A DNA stretch of 64,000 nucleotides from Diphasiastrum complanatum (lineage: Eukaryota; Streptophyta; Lycopodiopsida; Lycopodiales; Lycopodiaceae). This document shows, in pieces, positions 22,501 through 35,718 of the stretch. Positions within the stretch are counted from its first letter, which is position 1. Every line of letters begins with the position of its first letter. The notes under the pieces were generated by a model. That model ran no database searches, was not told the DNA's origin, and saw only the letters and a list, made by a program, of their open reading frames with translations. Location: positions 23,006,578 to 23,070,577 of the forward strand of contig CM055112.1 of the NCBI GenBank assembly GCA_029204225.1, given 5' to 3'. The position numbers and the translations under genes are program-made.

Positions 22501-23217
22501 AAATAATAGAGATCACATAGTATATTCCAAAGACATGGACATGAGTATAAGTTGATTGAAATTTGAGTTTCTAACCGTTTCCAAAGTGTGTTAATCTACT
22601 GGACCCTCATAGCATGTATGGACTTCTGTTATGCTTAAGCTGATTATATGAGCTTTGAGCACTTCACTTCTCTTATATGAACCGTCTAGAAAAGTTAAAA
22701 GAACTTTTCTGCAAAGCTTACCTAGTGTTTCTCAGCTTGATTATCTGAAGTATTTCTATTCAAACTACCAACCACTTTTCTAAAGGTAAAACTACTTTAT
22801 TTGAGTTAGCAAAAAGCAATATCTCATATGTAAATGGAGACTACGACATCACCCACATATAAGCTAAAAGTAGACATAATACCCTTGTCCCCTGGTACCA
22901 GCCCTTTTGGAGTCAAGTGGGAAAGAGGCGCGTGGCTAGGCAGTGGAGATGGGATCCCACGCGCGGCCCGCAGGTGTGCACAATGCGCGACAGAGTCTAT
23001 TGGACTTGATTGTTGTCGCTTTCCGCTGCAGACAAACTCTGACTACTTGCCAAAAATAGTAATGCCACTATTTAGGCCTTTATTGACAAATATGAAACTA
23101 TCTCTAAGTTGAGATTTCACTTTGGCCTCCAAAAATGCCAAATAAAATGTTGAGACTAGTTGACAACTTTTTGATTTTTTGTGGCTGTTGTCTTTAATGA
23201 TGAAGTATGAATGAGGA
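19521..23217. other. Unassigned 3.7-kb stretch
   Basis: AT-rich sequence without a recognisable gene. There is a tandem repeat at 21964-22054. A good-looking plus-strand acceptor (TTCTTTTCAG, ending 22331) is followed by 83 open bases to a stop at 22414-22416, which could be a terminal exon of an unknown gene, but no partner exons were found. A GC-rich block lies at 22890-23010. Confidence 0.3.
21964..22054 (+). repeat. Tandem duplication of about 45 bp
   Basis: Two copies of a unit beginning GGTTGCTCTGGCTCCAGTCT and ending GGATTACTGCCAG. On the minus strand it repeats a short peptide in an otherwise meaningless frame. Confidence 0.75.
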
Positions 23218-25900
23218 AATTGATCAAGCCCTAGATTGTGACCATGAGTTTTTCTTGTTCTTGCAAATACACTCACTTGTTACTTAGCCTTTTGGGTGTT
23301 GGAGGCTCTATTAAAAGCCGTGGTTTATGGGCTTGAACTTATCACAAGTCCACCAGAAATCCTATTTTTATGCACCAAAAACACTTTGTCTTGTCTCCCA
23401 CGACGTGCCCTTGACAAAAAAGAAGCAATAGTAACTGGTGCATCATCAGGAGACAAGGGAATACTAGATAAAGCTCGGTAGTACCAATGAGCAAGCGAGA
23501 AAGGACAAACACTTGAGCTAAAACTGACAAAACTGTTATTGCTATATTCCACAAGACACAAATGTTGATCCCGATCCCAACCCATAGGAGAAACATAATG
23601 TCGCAAATAATCCTCCAAAACACGGTTAATGACTTCTGACTAGCCATCAACAAATGAATGATATGCAATGACCATAAGTGATTGTACATCTAGAATGAGC
23701 ATCAACTCGGTCCAGAAACTAGGAGTGAACTTACTATCTTGATAAATGAGGACAAACCTAAAAAGTCCATGGCCACATTATTTCGCTGTAATGGGGGTTC
23801 ATACAAAAAGAAGTGAGCTTCTGTTGAGAACATTTCAACCACCACCATGCAATATTCATGACCATTTTGGGTGCGAGGAAGGAAAAGGTTAAAGTCCACG
23901 AAAATATTAGTGCATTCAGATAAGAGATGGGCCATTGTTGAAGAAGACCAAAAGGCTTGGCACGACAATATTTATCGCGAGCACAAAAGGCACTTTGATG
24001 GATAAGAGTATGAATCTTAGATTTTATAGAAGGCCAGACAAAATGGTCTTTGAAAAGATCATAGGGCTTTGGAAAACCAAAGTCACCCCCAACGGGAGAT
24101 AAGCAGGCGTCCCGGAGAAGTTTAGGACGTATGTCAAGATTACTGGGAATGCAAAAGGACCCATATTGGAATCAACGGTGGCTGAAAAATGAATAAACCT
24201 AAGGATGGTGTGAGGAAGGAAGCGGCTAGGAAGCATAGACATATGACAATCATGACATGTAAGATAGGCAACAAGTAACTGATCAAACCAGATTGGAGTC
24301 GTAGTGACAAGATTATAGATGAGAGCAAGAAGGTGAGTGAAGGCATCAACAACAACATTAAAACGGCCGGTACATGAAAGGAGTGCAAAAACTATAGCCA
24401 ATGATATGGTCTACATTGAGCTCTTTTTGGGTACACAAATAGAGTAAAAATTGATGATTAGGAAATATAGCAAAGAGCACATGATAAAGGTAATTTTAAG
24501 GTAAAAAAATGATAGCTAGGAGCTCTTTGTCACATGTAAAAAAATGCTGCTCATAAGAATGAAGATGATGAGACTCTAGGTAATGAGACAACTAGTCTGG
24601 CACAAAAGGGCACCTACACCAACAAAATGGGCATCGGTCTCAACATTGAACTTTGTATCAAATTCATGAACACAAAGAATAGGAGCAAAAGTAAGCAATT
24701 GTTTCAAAGACTCAAATATGGTTTCAGAAGTAGGACTTCAAACACAAGGTGTACCTTTTTTGATTCAATCATAGAGACATAACTAGTTTGGAGTGAAAGG
24801 GCACCTAGACCAACAGAATGGGCATCGGTCTCAACAATGAACTTCGTAAGGGCAAGAATGATAGCTAGGAGCTCTTTGTCATGTGGGGAATAGTGCTGCT
24901 CATAAGAACGAAGAAGACAAGAGTCACGAGACTCATAGGAAATGACATAACTAGTTTGGCATAAAAGGCCACCTAAACCAATAGAATGGGCATTGGTCTC
25001 AACAATTAACTTCTTATCAAAACTAGGAAGACAAAGAACGTGAGCAAAAGTAAGCACTTGACTCAAAGAATCAAAAGTGGTTTGACATGTAGGACTCCAA
25101 ACATAAGGTGTATTTATTTTGAGTAAGTTGTGGAGAGGGGCTGAAATAGTTGCAAAATGAGGAATGGGCTTGCAAAGATGGAGAGCTAGAACAAGAAACA
25201 TATGAACTTGGTAAGAGTGGGCCAAGAAAGAATAACTTTAAGCTTACCAGGGTAAGATGAACATGGCCATCGGATATGAGAAATTCTAGAAACTTAATCT
25301 CAAGAACAATGAAAGAGCATTTGGACCGTTTGGCATAGAGTAGGTGATCAACAAGGAGACAAAAAGTGCTCAAATGAGAAACATGCTCAGATATAGAAAC
25401 GTTGTCATTAGAACAAAGATCAATTTTGGAGAAAATTTTGGCATTACCAAATTGGTCATAAACATTATCCATATGAGGAATAAGGTACTGATTATGAATA
25501 GTAAGCTTATTTAGAGCATGATAATCAATACAAAGACATTAGGAACCATCTTCTCTATCAACAAGTAAAACGGGTCCACCAAAGGGGCTATGATTGAAAA
25601 CAATCAAAACTTGATGTAAAAGTTCATGAATTTGATGTTGGACTTCATCACGCTCATATGTAAACATTCGATAGGGAGCATGAGGAGGGAAATAACCAGG
25701 GAAAAGGTCAATATGGTGGTTGACATCACACAAAAGTGGCAATGTGGAAGGCTCATCAAAAGCATGATTCTGCACCAAGAATGATATCATGGCACTCAAG
25801 AGGAATAATGTGAGAGTTAGCTGCCCAAAGAAATCCCCAATCCGATACTCCATGCAATGCAAAATTTGACTACTCATTTGCAACCTAACATAAAGGCCAA
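23218..25900 (-). pseudogene. Gypsy C, decayed chromovirus-like pol
   Basis: Read right to left: the start of a Ty3/gypsy reverse transcriptase (25883-25539, with HHIDLFPGYFPPHAPYRM and SPFGGPVLLVDREDGS), palm (FSKIDLCS near 25410) and the KRSKCSF block, then RNase H (DKELLAI near 24855), a junction (FNVVVDAFTH near 24350, cf. VADALTR), and an integrase core (LPRTQNGHEYCMVVVEMFS, 23890). Frames change repeatedly and stops are frequent, so it is long dead. The RNase H segment is tandemly duplicated. The left 180 bp (23218-23400) recurs at 55945-56230. LTRs were not found. Confidence 0.75.
24510..25112 (-). repeat. Tandem duplication inside the Gypsy C RNase H region
   Basis: 24510-24754 and 24860-25112 are copies of the same segment (both begin GATAGCTAGGAGCTCTTTGT and end near CAAGGTGTA/ATAAGGTGTA), and 24755-24860 is a partial third copy. 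On the minus strand this repeats the RNase H start, for example KLIVETNAHSIGLG and KFIVETDAHSVGLG. Confidence 0.7.
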
Positions 25901-26344
25901 CTAGCTACAACAAGAGTAGCTCGTATACGTGACAAAAGAGAAATAACGAGTACTGTTGGTATCCACTAAAGTGATGAAACTCATAGCCAGTAATGACTAT
26001 GTGAAGCCGAATAGAATGTGGACCAGGCTTATCATCTCATCTGGCATAAGCAAGCTGAGCATGACACCCAGTAGGAGCAAGATCAACAAGGCTAGGATTG
26101 GCTGGAGTAGAATCAATAGAAATTTTTTTCAGGTGGATCATCAAAGATCTGGATATGAAGTAACATAATATCTAAGAGCACCACAAAGGCCAACAATGTA
26201 ACTAGAGACTCTTTAGGAGAAGAAGGTGTGGTGGGTGTGCACTGTGAGTTTCGGCAAGAGGTGTGTGTGTGTGTGAAATTGTGAATTTAGTTCTCGTTAG
26301 TAGAATTGTCAAGAGTGTTAGACTTTAGAGTTAGTTAATAGAGG

Positions 26345-26405
26345 TGAGAGGAGTGTTAGAAGTTAGGAGAGTTAGGAGTTAGGCATTAGGAGTTAGGAGT
26401 TGAGA
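26345..26405 (+). repeat. Degenerate GTTAGGAG repeat
   Basis: About seven imperfect units of GTTAGGAG/ATTAGGAG in 60 bp. The unit is not the plant telomere repeat TTTAGGG. Confidence 0.6.
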
Positions 26406-27179
26406 GTCATGGTAAGAAATAAAGATCTTGTATGGGATCATGTCCCAATTGCTTCGGGATACGGTAGCTTGAGCACAAAATAATGGACGTGCAATTATTG
26501 ACGTGTGACCTGCACAGGTGGTCCACTGCGTATTCAAGCACACCTCCTTTGTTTGCGTGGCTATGAGGTCGGACCATGCCCACAGGCACCTCCAGGGCAA
26601 TCGAGCATGATTGCGAGATCAGGAGCTATTCAGAGAGAGGAAATCATTCCTCTGACAGTCACTGCAAGTGACCATTATACACTTGCAACCTGATTCTTTA
26701 AGCTTTTGCTTTTGAAATCTGAGTTTTGCAATGTGCATGATGAATTTGATTGTCGCTTGTAGATTATAGTGTTTAAATGTTTTCGATTTCTTTTGTTGCA
26801 ATAGGATCAATTGCTATCATGCATCCACCTCTAGTCAAGATGAGACAGAGGCGACACATCTACCCCACATGTAGATGTAGCTGGCCCCTCTACGGCAAAG
26901 GTGTTATTGGTAGGGAATAGTATGTGCAATCATTTCGGGGTGACAACAAGCGCTTGAAGTACTTGAACTTGAACTTGCATGCTCAGTGTTGAAACTTATC
27001 ATTTGAATTTTGGTACTTGAAGTCTTGAAAGTTGATAGTTGACTAGTTTGAACTTTGATGATGAACCATTTGTAATTTATGAGTTTGTGTGACATGTGAC
27101 ATGAGTGAATGAGTAGTCATGGATATGTGAATTGTTTAAACTTTAGGTAAACATTGACGAGACTAACATTGCCACGGTT

Positions 27180-27620
27180 TTTGATTTACCACCTAGATCT
27201 GAGGAGGAGGATATACATATGCCATCTTGCATCGCGAGTCTGTTGCACGATCAGGTAGGCTTGAGCCTTGCTTGGTTGTTGAAATTTGATTACTTTAGTC
27301 TTGTATTTCAATCAGATTTCAAGATTGTACTATCTAGGTCACCTCCTGGGTCTTGAGTCTTCAATTTTGGGCGATGGGTACTTACTAATACCTGCATATT
27401 TTTATGTGCAAGACTTGTGACTCGAGCTGCATCACGACGGACTCAAGCTGCCACTGCTCAGCATCATTCATAAAGCAGCTTCAATAGCTCTATCGAGGAG
27501 AGCGTGAGGAGAGCGAGGGGTCTTCTTTTGATGAGGCCTCAGAGGCTGGGGATGATAACGAGGAGGAGGAGGAGGAGCACATGCTGGAGGCTAGGAGGAC
27601 CAGGAGGAGGACTCAACTAT
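27180..27620 (+). pseudogene. Two exon-like segments with an acidic tail
   Basis: A first plus-strand run near 27180 contains FDLPPRSEEEDIHMPSC and ends at CAG/GTAGGC, a good splice donor (27256). A second run near 27492 is strongly acidic (DDNEEEEEEHMLEARR) and ends in a basic patch and a stop at 27618-27620. Together they resemble the C-terminal end of a plant protein, possibly a domesticated or mobile transposase, but no domain identifies them. Confidence 0.3.
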
Positions 27621-30600
27621 AGTTCATAGTCTAGAATCTAGGTCAAGACTCGATATTTTGTGGTTCACCTAGATTCTACTAGTACATGACTATGACAGTT
27701 GACTCATGAGTCATGACTCTGGATCCAACATTTGTAGCTCATTTTGATATCAAATGTGACATGTGCATAGTTTGACACCAACTATTCGCTTTTCACTATA
27801 TACTTCATAGCTTCATAATTCATTGTTCACTTTTATACATATGCCTCCAAACTTGTTCATGTCTCCATTTTGGAAGTCTTCATTACCAAGAGGCACATCA
27901 TTCCTTCTATATGGCATCCTTTCGGACTTAGCTTCCAAGCCAGTTACAAACACTCTAATATGCAATTTCTAGTTCACACATTAGGATTAGGAAGACGAAA
28001 AATCCTATCATGTCCCAATGCATCTGTTACACATTTCATAACTCCACGGTTGCTTCTTCTACTCTATACAATACCACAAGGTCTTCTTCCATGCACTCAG
28101 TGGCTATCAATCTAGCTAGTTGTTTCATTTGGAATGCTTTGCTAACTCCTTCAAAAATTCCCTTTTGGTTGTGATTGACCATGCTGAGGTCATTGGTCTC
28201 CTTAGGTGGCACTATTGGCTAATATAGTCGATAGAATATCTATTTGTATACAGCGAGCAACTGTGTTATGCCATTATTTAGCCATGTTGGTTATATTGCT
28301 TCATTCATGTGGCATTCTTTGTTCATACACATAGCACCAATCTGGTAATTTTTTACTATTCAAACTTTGTGTCATCGATTGTAATTCTTTTTGGGATCTT
28401 TTTCTGTGTCAATATCCTATCCTTTCTTAGATTCACACACTTGCTTTTGTCTACGTAGTATTATAAATCCTTCTACTAGTCTATTGGGGTTTCTTATATT
28501 ATTAAGGGTTCTACCTCTCCTGGTGTCTATTTGCCTTAGCCCACTTCATTGGCTTCTTTGGTAGTTTTGGTGTTAGCCATGAAGCCTTCCCTGTGGATGC
28601 CAAGTGTATTCTTGGTTCCTCCATACAACTTGACAAAGTGTTTATGTCAACATTAGTAACTATCACATAAGTCCAGGCACGTGCTTCATTTTCATATCGC
28701 AGTTTATTTGTTTGGCATCTATGCTTTTGCAGGCACTTATTCACCATATGCATTATAGTGATATTTTTACGACACCGACATTGTGCGACAACAATTTCAG
28801 CGTATGCATTTTCTTCAGATTTCAACTTGGCAACTGTTTTCCATAAAATCCCACTTATAGTTTGTTCCAGGTTAAGGACACTGTTTTGGTCAATAGAGCA
28901 GAGTCAGGAATATGTAATCATGCACCTTATTCATATTCTAGTCTACTTGGATCCTCATTTATTCAGATAGACCCACATAGTACAAGTTAACTAAATTAGT
29001 TCAATTATTATATCGATAGTCATTTGTTAGGTAGCTCGCAGGCATTTGGACACTTAAGTAAGATCAAGCAAAATCTAGTAGGGTGCTAACCATAAGTGGC
29101 TCTTGAAGAATATAAATAAGATAATTCTCGTCATTTGATCGATGAGTTCCTTAAGTTCTTTGTAGGAAATCCCTTTGAGAAAAGGGTCTATGATTTGTGC
29201 TCAGCTTGCAGTTATTGTACAGCAAGCTGAGTTTGAGATTGTTATAAGATCGTTTGCTTGTCCACTATCTCTTATAAGACACTCTATGTAATGTATTGTT
29301 CATGAATGGGACTTGATTAAGGCATTTTTAGCAAAAGATGTCCTAATAGTGTCAATAATAAAGGCTGGCTCCAAAATACCCAAACTTTGCACTATAAGGT
29401 CCAAATAAAATTCAGTAACATTTGAACCATGGTCCATAAAGTTGTCCCTATCCATACCATGACTGTATGACTGAGGAACCTTTTAACGTACAGGTAAGAG
29501 GCTCCATCATCATAGAGACAGTGCTTTCTTATTTGCAGCATGCTTCAAATTAGTGAAACTTGTGCTTGTGAACCTGTCTAGTGAGTATGTTGATCATGTT
29601 TACATCACACATTCACAAGATGCCACATAAGAACTAGAACTCGCTGAATGTAGTGATAACTTACATCAAAACCTTGATTTTGTTCACTGGCAGCCTCATT
29701 GTTTGAACCCTCAATAAACTCGTTGGCCATGGACCTGAAGACAAGTACGTGCAAACATGAATATGCAAAAACAGCAACATTAGATGTTTTGTGTGCAACA
29801 ATAAGGACAAATATGGCATTCAACAATGCCCAAATTACAAGCATAGCAGTCAAAGAAATTTCTTGGTTTGAAATATCATTGAAGGTTTCATAATTTGGAA
29901 CAATTTTGGGGTTGTTCTCACTGTGTTGGCAATGACATCATGCATGTTCAATCAAACTGCAAAAAGTAACAGTACCCAAAGATGTCTATCCTTAAATAGG
30001 ATCAACTAAAGATGCCTAGAGTACATCTAGTTAAAGCAGCCCTACATGGCACTCTAAACTTGGACTATGATGCAAGCCTCATAAAAGAACTTTTTGAGCT
30101 CATAATACACACTGCAATCGGTTTAATGTTTATGCTCAACGATTTTTTGAGAAGTTAAAAAATGCAAACGATGTGGAATGATATGGAGATCTAGGCTCCT
30201 TTTTGCACTACATTGTGTTGGGAGTAGGAGACGATGATATTTCAAAAGGCTGGCCAGTCATTGGTACTATAGGATACATTTTCAAGGAGACCCAAGGACT
30301 AGCATATACAAATTTATCAACCAATTTAATGCTCCAAGATTACAAGTGGAGACACTACAGCCATGGGGTCATTGCAGCTTCATTTACTTGCTTCTTAACA
30401 CTTCTTAACACAGACGGAAATTCAATAGTACTATGTCTCTGCTTCTCTACTCGCGGAAAATTCTCATGTATCTACTGTAGCAGATCATATAGAACGATAG
30501 AACTTCAGGAATTGCTACCACCCATAGAAGCCAGTCTGTAGGTTAATATTTTCTGTCTTCGTTGAAATTTTTTGAGCAAGTTTCAAGTCAAACTGGAGGA

Positions 30601-30930
30601 AAATTCTTACATCAACCATCCAAGAATCAAGATGTAGAATACCGTCACATGCAACGTCTGATAATACAAAGTATCCGGTTGGGCTATTCTTAAATATAAA
30701 AATTTGTTTTGGATGATTGGCAATTTATGGGCTGGATGTACAAAAACTATTAGTTTGGGATGTTTTTTGCAAATTCAACCAATTGCCATTTGCAGTATGC
30801 TTGAATGTAAGGAAAATTATATGGTGACAACAAGCAATACTACAGTTTAATGCAAAAGTATTTCTCACTTTTATCAAATATACAACTGCTAGGTGGGCTA
30901 GATCCTGAATATTCAAGTTACAATAGGGGC

Positions 30931-31337
30931 TCAAAGGACTGCTTGGAAGAACAGATATGGAAAAATAACACAGGTACCCAGACCAGAACAACATACGCAC
31001 TTGGAGTGATCCATCTCAATGCCGACTGAGATAACAACATCAAGCATTGACAGTATATCTTGCATTGTTGGCCTCTCCTCTGGTACATCATTTGTGCAGT
31101 GTACTGTCATTTCTGCACATAAAAGAATTTGGGGATTGCAGCCACTTGATTCAAGTATCTGAGAATCAATAATTTGCATGATATGATCAGGGAAATACAT
31201 TCGCATCCATCCCACCATTCCAGTATATTCCAAAAGAGACTCATTGTTTGGCCTGGTCTTTGTCAAAATCTCTAGAACCAAGATGCCAAACGAGTAGACA
31301 TCTCCCATTGTAGTTATTGTTGATGAGATAGTATACT
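30931..31337 (-). CDS. LRR receptor kinase, exon 2 (kinase C-lobe)
   Basis: Begins after a minus-strand acceptor AAGCAG (AG at 31339-31338). The exon 1 donor CCACCAG/GTGAGC joins it in phase to give GYMPPEY, the position of the APE motif, followed by TMGDVYSFGILVLEIL with the conserved D-x-Y-SFG of subdomain IX and then a C-x2-x-PEERPTMQDILSML end (subdomain XI). The core kinase ends about 31030. The last 33 codons to the TAG at 30931 are not typical of the family, so another splice or an earlier end is possible. The exon lies 5.26 kb from exon 1. Confidence 0.8.
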
Positions 31338-31812
31338 CTGCTTATCTTTGATACAATGAAACAATGTAAAATGAGTACTTTTGAGAGAGGCGCAATTTAT
31401 TCATTTCATATAATGGTACAAATGCCATCTCAAACATGTACTAGGAGTTAATAACAAACACGTGTTTCAATCGACATGAAAATCAAATGAAATTTATGGG
31501 TGCATTTAAATCAAGTAGAATGTGGGGTATGCAAAGCAACATCAGGTGAGAAAGACATAATGGCACCTCTGATCATTCCAACTGAAATTGAGCAGCCTAC
31601 ATATGTACCACTCAAGAAAAATGCATGAAGTAAATGGAGTACAAGGTTTTGCATTCAGCAAAACAAGTTCTGTTTAATCTATTCTCACTCAAATGAAACC
31701 AAATTTGGAGGTACAATCACTAGATTAACACTAGTAGTAAGGGCAAACCCAATAGTACTCAAATCTAGGATCTAAGCTTGAGAAAATCAAATCTAAAGCT
31801 CACGTTTGATTA

Positions 31813-31825
31813 GGCTCTGATACCA
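31813..31825 (-). other. Primer-binding site of a minus-strand LTR remnant
   Basis: On the minus strand this is TGGTATCAGAGCC, an exact initiator-Met primer site. The plus strand then reads TGACAAAACATTTT from 31826, the start of a presumed LTR on the right. No second LTR or coding region was recognised. Confidence 0.55.
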
Positions 31826-32755
31826 TGACAAAACATTTTACATCCAATTCAATCCCAATCAATCCTAAAAGTGATGGAGAATGCACAAATCAAAGATCTA
31901 GATCCAAACTATGAGCTAGAATCAAGACTAGTTACCAAAACTAGCTAATTTGGCATTTAACTCCACAATAGGCACATAGATTTAATCAAACACAGTAAAG
32001 TAAAGTACCAAAAGATTCTCAGACCTGTAAACAGCTTCAGTACCTTCCAAATCAATTAATGCATAAAATCACTCACATCCAATAGCTAGAACTCGCCACC
32101 AAAAGACAATGTTGATAGAAGTGGAAAAACTCGATTTTTCTTCATATTTGGATGGAGATCCCATCATACATTTATACATTTCAAGCTTAGATCTGAACGT
32201 TTTAGGGCATATCTGTACTTAGATGAAAAGTTTCAATGACTATGTGAATGGCTTTGGGTCCAAGAGAAAGTTGATGGAAAAAAATCGAGTTTTGAGTGCA
32301 GCTTATTGCACATATAAAATAAACAACTTAGTGCACTAATCGAACTAATCAACTTGTGTAAGTTTTGATATTCTGTGAATGTGTAAGTTAAATGTGCTTC
32401 CTCTAGAGCAGCCTTGATAAACATGAAATGTCGACTTTTGCTGGCTTAGAACTTGAAATTGTTAATTGTACTACTTCAAAGAGAAGTACTTTTTGAGGAA
32501 ACAGCAGAGGTGTTGGTTTCTGTGCTAAGCTTAGCTACTCATACACTATCGAAGGAAGAAAATAAATTCAATGATTGGGTCATTGAGGCCTCCACATTTT
32601 TTTCAAGTAGGAAAAAAAATGGACCCCATAAATACCTTCAAATGATAATTTGGGGGTTAACGAGATGCATACTTTACTGGCTCAAAACTACTCTTATTGA
32701 TCCTCTGGTCATCTTATTAAAGGTCTAGAGAATGTTGTAAATTGGTTTTTCTTGT

Positions 32756-32919
32756 TTTGAGGTATTCTATATCTCGGAACCAATTGTTATTAAAGGAAAA
32801 TAATGCTAGATGGCTAGACTGTGAAAAGGCCATTTTTTTTTGGAAAAACCAAACAGTCTAGCCATCTAGCATCATTTTCCTTTAATAACAATTGGTTCCG
32901 AGATATAGAATACCTCAAA
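32756..32919. repeat. 67-bp foldback with 30-bp loop
   Basis: Arms 32756-32822 and 32853-32919 are reverse complements with one mismatch in 67 positions (the ATAATG/ATGATG site near 32801). The loop is 32823-32852. Sequence matching stops sharply at both outer ends. It lies inside the receptor kinase intron, so any primary transcript would fold here into a long, nearly perfect hairpin. It could be a MITE-like foldback, a young microRNA or siRNA precursor, or a short inverted duplication. Confidence 0.93.
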
Positions 32920-32959
32920 GAAAACTAGAGGGTAGTTAGCCATTGTCTTTTACAGATCA

Positions 32960-35200
32960 AAAAAAGCTTGATCACCCTACTTTGCTGCCCCAGTTCTCTG
33001 TCATGCCTACCTCTCGTGGTCTTCAAGTCCAACTTGATGATCAATTGATTAAGATCAATGGAAAAACCACCCTTTTGCAAGGCCTTCAATACCAAATGAC
33101 CCCTATGCACACTCTCATAAAATCCATGTCACTCCACATTTCCCCACTTCCCACCCCTATCCCTGCCGCGTTCCCAATCCTCCAATTGACCCTTTGTCTG
33201 CCCTAGACACTACCTTACACAATCCACCTCGTCCCTCCACTACTGCTTGTGACTTTCATAAAAAGGCCTCTTTATCTCTCTATGCCAAGTCTTCCAATGG
33301 TATAGAACTTCTGAATTGGTTTTTTCAGTTGGAAACCTATTTCCAGTTGACCCCATGTACCACCAACCAACAAAGCAACAAATCCAAGACCGCTTTTTGT
33401 ACTTCAACGAATCTTTATAAGTTTCCCATTTTACCTTTTTGGTGTTACCAATGGCCTTCCCACTTTTCAAAATGTGATGAACAATATTTTTCGGCCATTG
33501 ATAGGGATTTGTGTCCTTGTTAATTTTGATGATATTATGACTTACAACTTTAACTTGATTTTTCACACTAGCCATTTACAAGTTCTTTTCAACTTCTCAT
33601 TACTCATCAACTTTTCACCAAGCACTCCGAGTGTACCTTTTTTGTTTTTTTGTTGTTACGATTGAATTTTTGGGCATTCTTGTCAGTAATGGTACTATTT
33701 TCCTTGATCTTGCTAAAGTTCGCGCTATCATTCAATGGCCCCTCACTCCTATTGATGTTCATGTTGTTCATATTTTTTGGGTCTTTTGCCACTGACTTGC
33801 GTAACCCGTACCTCACAGTGCTACCATTGCCCATCCGCTTTACACTTCATTACATAAGGGTACTAAATTCGACTAGTCTTGTTAAGTTGCTTTTATCAAC
33901 TCTCCAAGCTAATTCTTGCTTTGCTCCTGTTCTTGCTTTACTAGATTTCAGTAAGTGCTTAATTGTTGAAATCGATCCTAACGTTGTAGGTGTTAGGGCT
34001 CTCCTTTTTCAGGGTTCTAATGTTATTGTTTACGAGTCTTGTTTCCTATTGCATACTATGCTCGCCCTTATTTTTGTGATATTTACACTACTACTCAGCC
34101 ACCTCCTTGTATTTGCCATCAGGTTAATTCTCTTGCATCGTCTCTACCACTCTGGGCTCTTTGCATTTCTAGTCATATAGACATTTGTCCTAAGCTTTTA
34201 TCGAACGCTCATTAATCTCAAGCTGGTCACTATGGTTTTCAAAAGTCTTTTGCTCAACTAAAGCCTTATTTCTATTAGCCTTGTATGAAATTTGATCTGG
34301 TCACTCTCATTTAACATTGTACTTTTTGTGCTTACAATAGGTACTCCCATGCCAAGATTCTCGGGCTTATGCAACCTTGGCGGGTTCCACATTGTCAATG
34401 AACTGAGATTTCTATGGATTTCATATTCTACCATTACAATCAAGCAACGTGCTCCTATTCTCTTATCCAAGATTTTCTGCCTTCACAAGCTTCCACGTTC
34501 TATTCTTAATGGCTATGATCCTCGTTTACTTCTAGTTTTTGGAAGGAACTTATGCACATTTTTGCATGTTAAACTTCTTATGGGTGTTGCTGTCGTCATT
34601 TGTCCGCTGATGGTCAATTAGAACTTTGAAGTTTTGAATCATATTTTAGAAGATATTTACATAATTTTTTCTCACCTTCTGGTTGAGATTGGGGTCGACA
34701 CTTGTGTTTTGTAGAGTATAGTCACAATATTTCCACTAAGAGAAGCACAATTGTATCTCCTATTCTCTCGGCCAATGGATATTCACCCATTCTACCAGAT
34801 ATTCCATCGTCCCTTAATGATATTTCATTGAATTTATCTTCCTTTTTTGCTAACTCTCATGATTGGATTGTGCAGGCACAACATCATTTGGCACATGTCC
34901 ATCATCAATACAAGTCTTTGGTTGATCACCATAGGTCTTTTTTGGGGTTTTTTGAAGGTGAATCAATTTAACTATTCTCTCTTCTACACATCATAAGCTT
35001 CTCTCTCATTGAGAAATTGTCTACACATTACTATAGTCCCTTTAAGATTTTAGAAAAGCTTAGTCATGTCACTTGTCATTTATAGCTTCCTGATACTAGT
35101 CATGTTTGCGATATTTTTCATGTCAGTTTGCTTTGCTCTTGCCTTTTTCCTGGTGAGTCTTATGATCATGTTTTCCTTTTGACCTTAAGTTTCATTTTTT
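32960..35200 (+). pseudogene. Gypsy D, decayed gypsy in the kinase intron
   Basis: Plus-strand gypsy pol order is visible in pieces: a Gag-like start (33000-33430), the polymerase box VNFDDIMTYN (33518), thumb (GTIFLDLAKVRAIIQWP, about 33690), RNase H start (CLIVEIDPNVVGVRALLF, 33957), integrase core pieces (EISMDFI near 34406, FTSSFWKEL near 34532, SADGQLEL near 34603, CFVEYSHN near 34702) and an integrase tail (PFKILEKLSHV, HVSLL near 35120). All are split by stops and frameshifts. It lies antisense to the receptor kinase and is similar in type to Gypsy C. Confidence 0.68.
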
Positions 35201-35718
35201 ACCTTTTGCCATTTTTCAAGTTAGGGTTTACTCGTCGTCGTCTCGTCGACTTGTCGAGTTCCTTTTCCAATGGTACAGTCGTCCTATCAATAAAGCTACA
35301 TGGGAATCTTTTAATGTTCTTGCACACACCATTGTTATAGGAACAAGCTCGCACTCTTCAAGCTACTGTTTGAGATCATTTTGTTGTTGATGTACCTGTT
35401 GGTTTTGTTGCTAGTGTACCTGCTGATCATGTTCACAATCCTAATCACTTTGCTGCTGATATTACTCCTGATGCTCCTGATATTCAAGCTCCCGTTATTT
35501 CTAATCTTCATGGTAATGATAGACATGATGCTCTACCTACTACATTGAATACCTACTAAAAATTTTCTTATTACTACGAGAATAAAATTCTCTATGCTCA
35601 GATATTACGAACAAGCTTCATAGTACTGAAAGCGGGTTACTGCGGCTATAGGGGATTCGGCTCTTGGACTAACACCAATAGCACAAAATTATAACCCAAG
35701 ACAGAAAACGACAAACAG

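Larger units (their letters stand above)
25901..30930. other. Unassigned 5-kb stretch between Gypsy C and the kinase
   Basis: No gene model could be built. It contains a degenerate GTTAGGAG-type repeat at 26345-26405 and two exon-like segments at 27180-27257 and 27490-27620. A minus-strand piece near 29640-29740 has an acceptor and a short open run, and a plus-strand run near 29795 has a C-X2-C...C arrangement (CFVCNN), too little to name. Confidence 0.3.

Noticed and set aside
22834-23112. 92-codon plus-strand frame over a GC-rich block
   Set aside because: No homology pattern or splice context; the composition shift alone opens the frame.
26345-26405. Telomere-like repeat
   Set aside because: The unit is GTTAGGAG-like and degenerate, not TTTAGGG, and spans only 60 bp.
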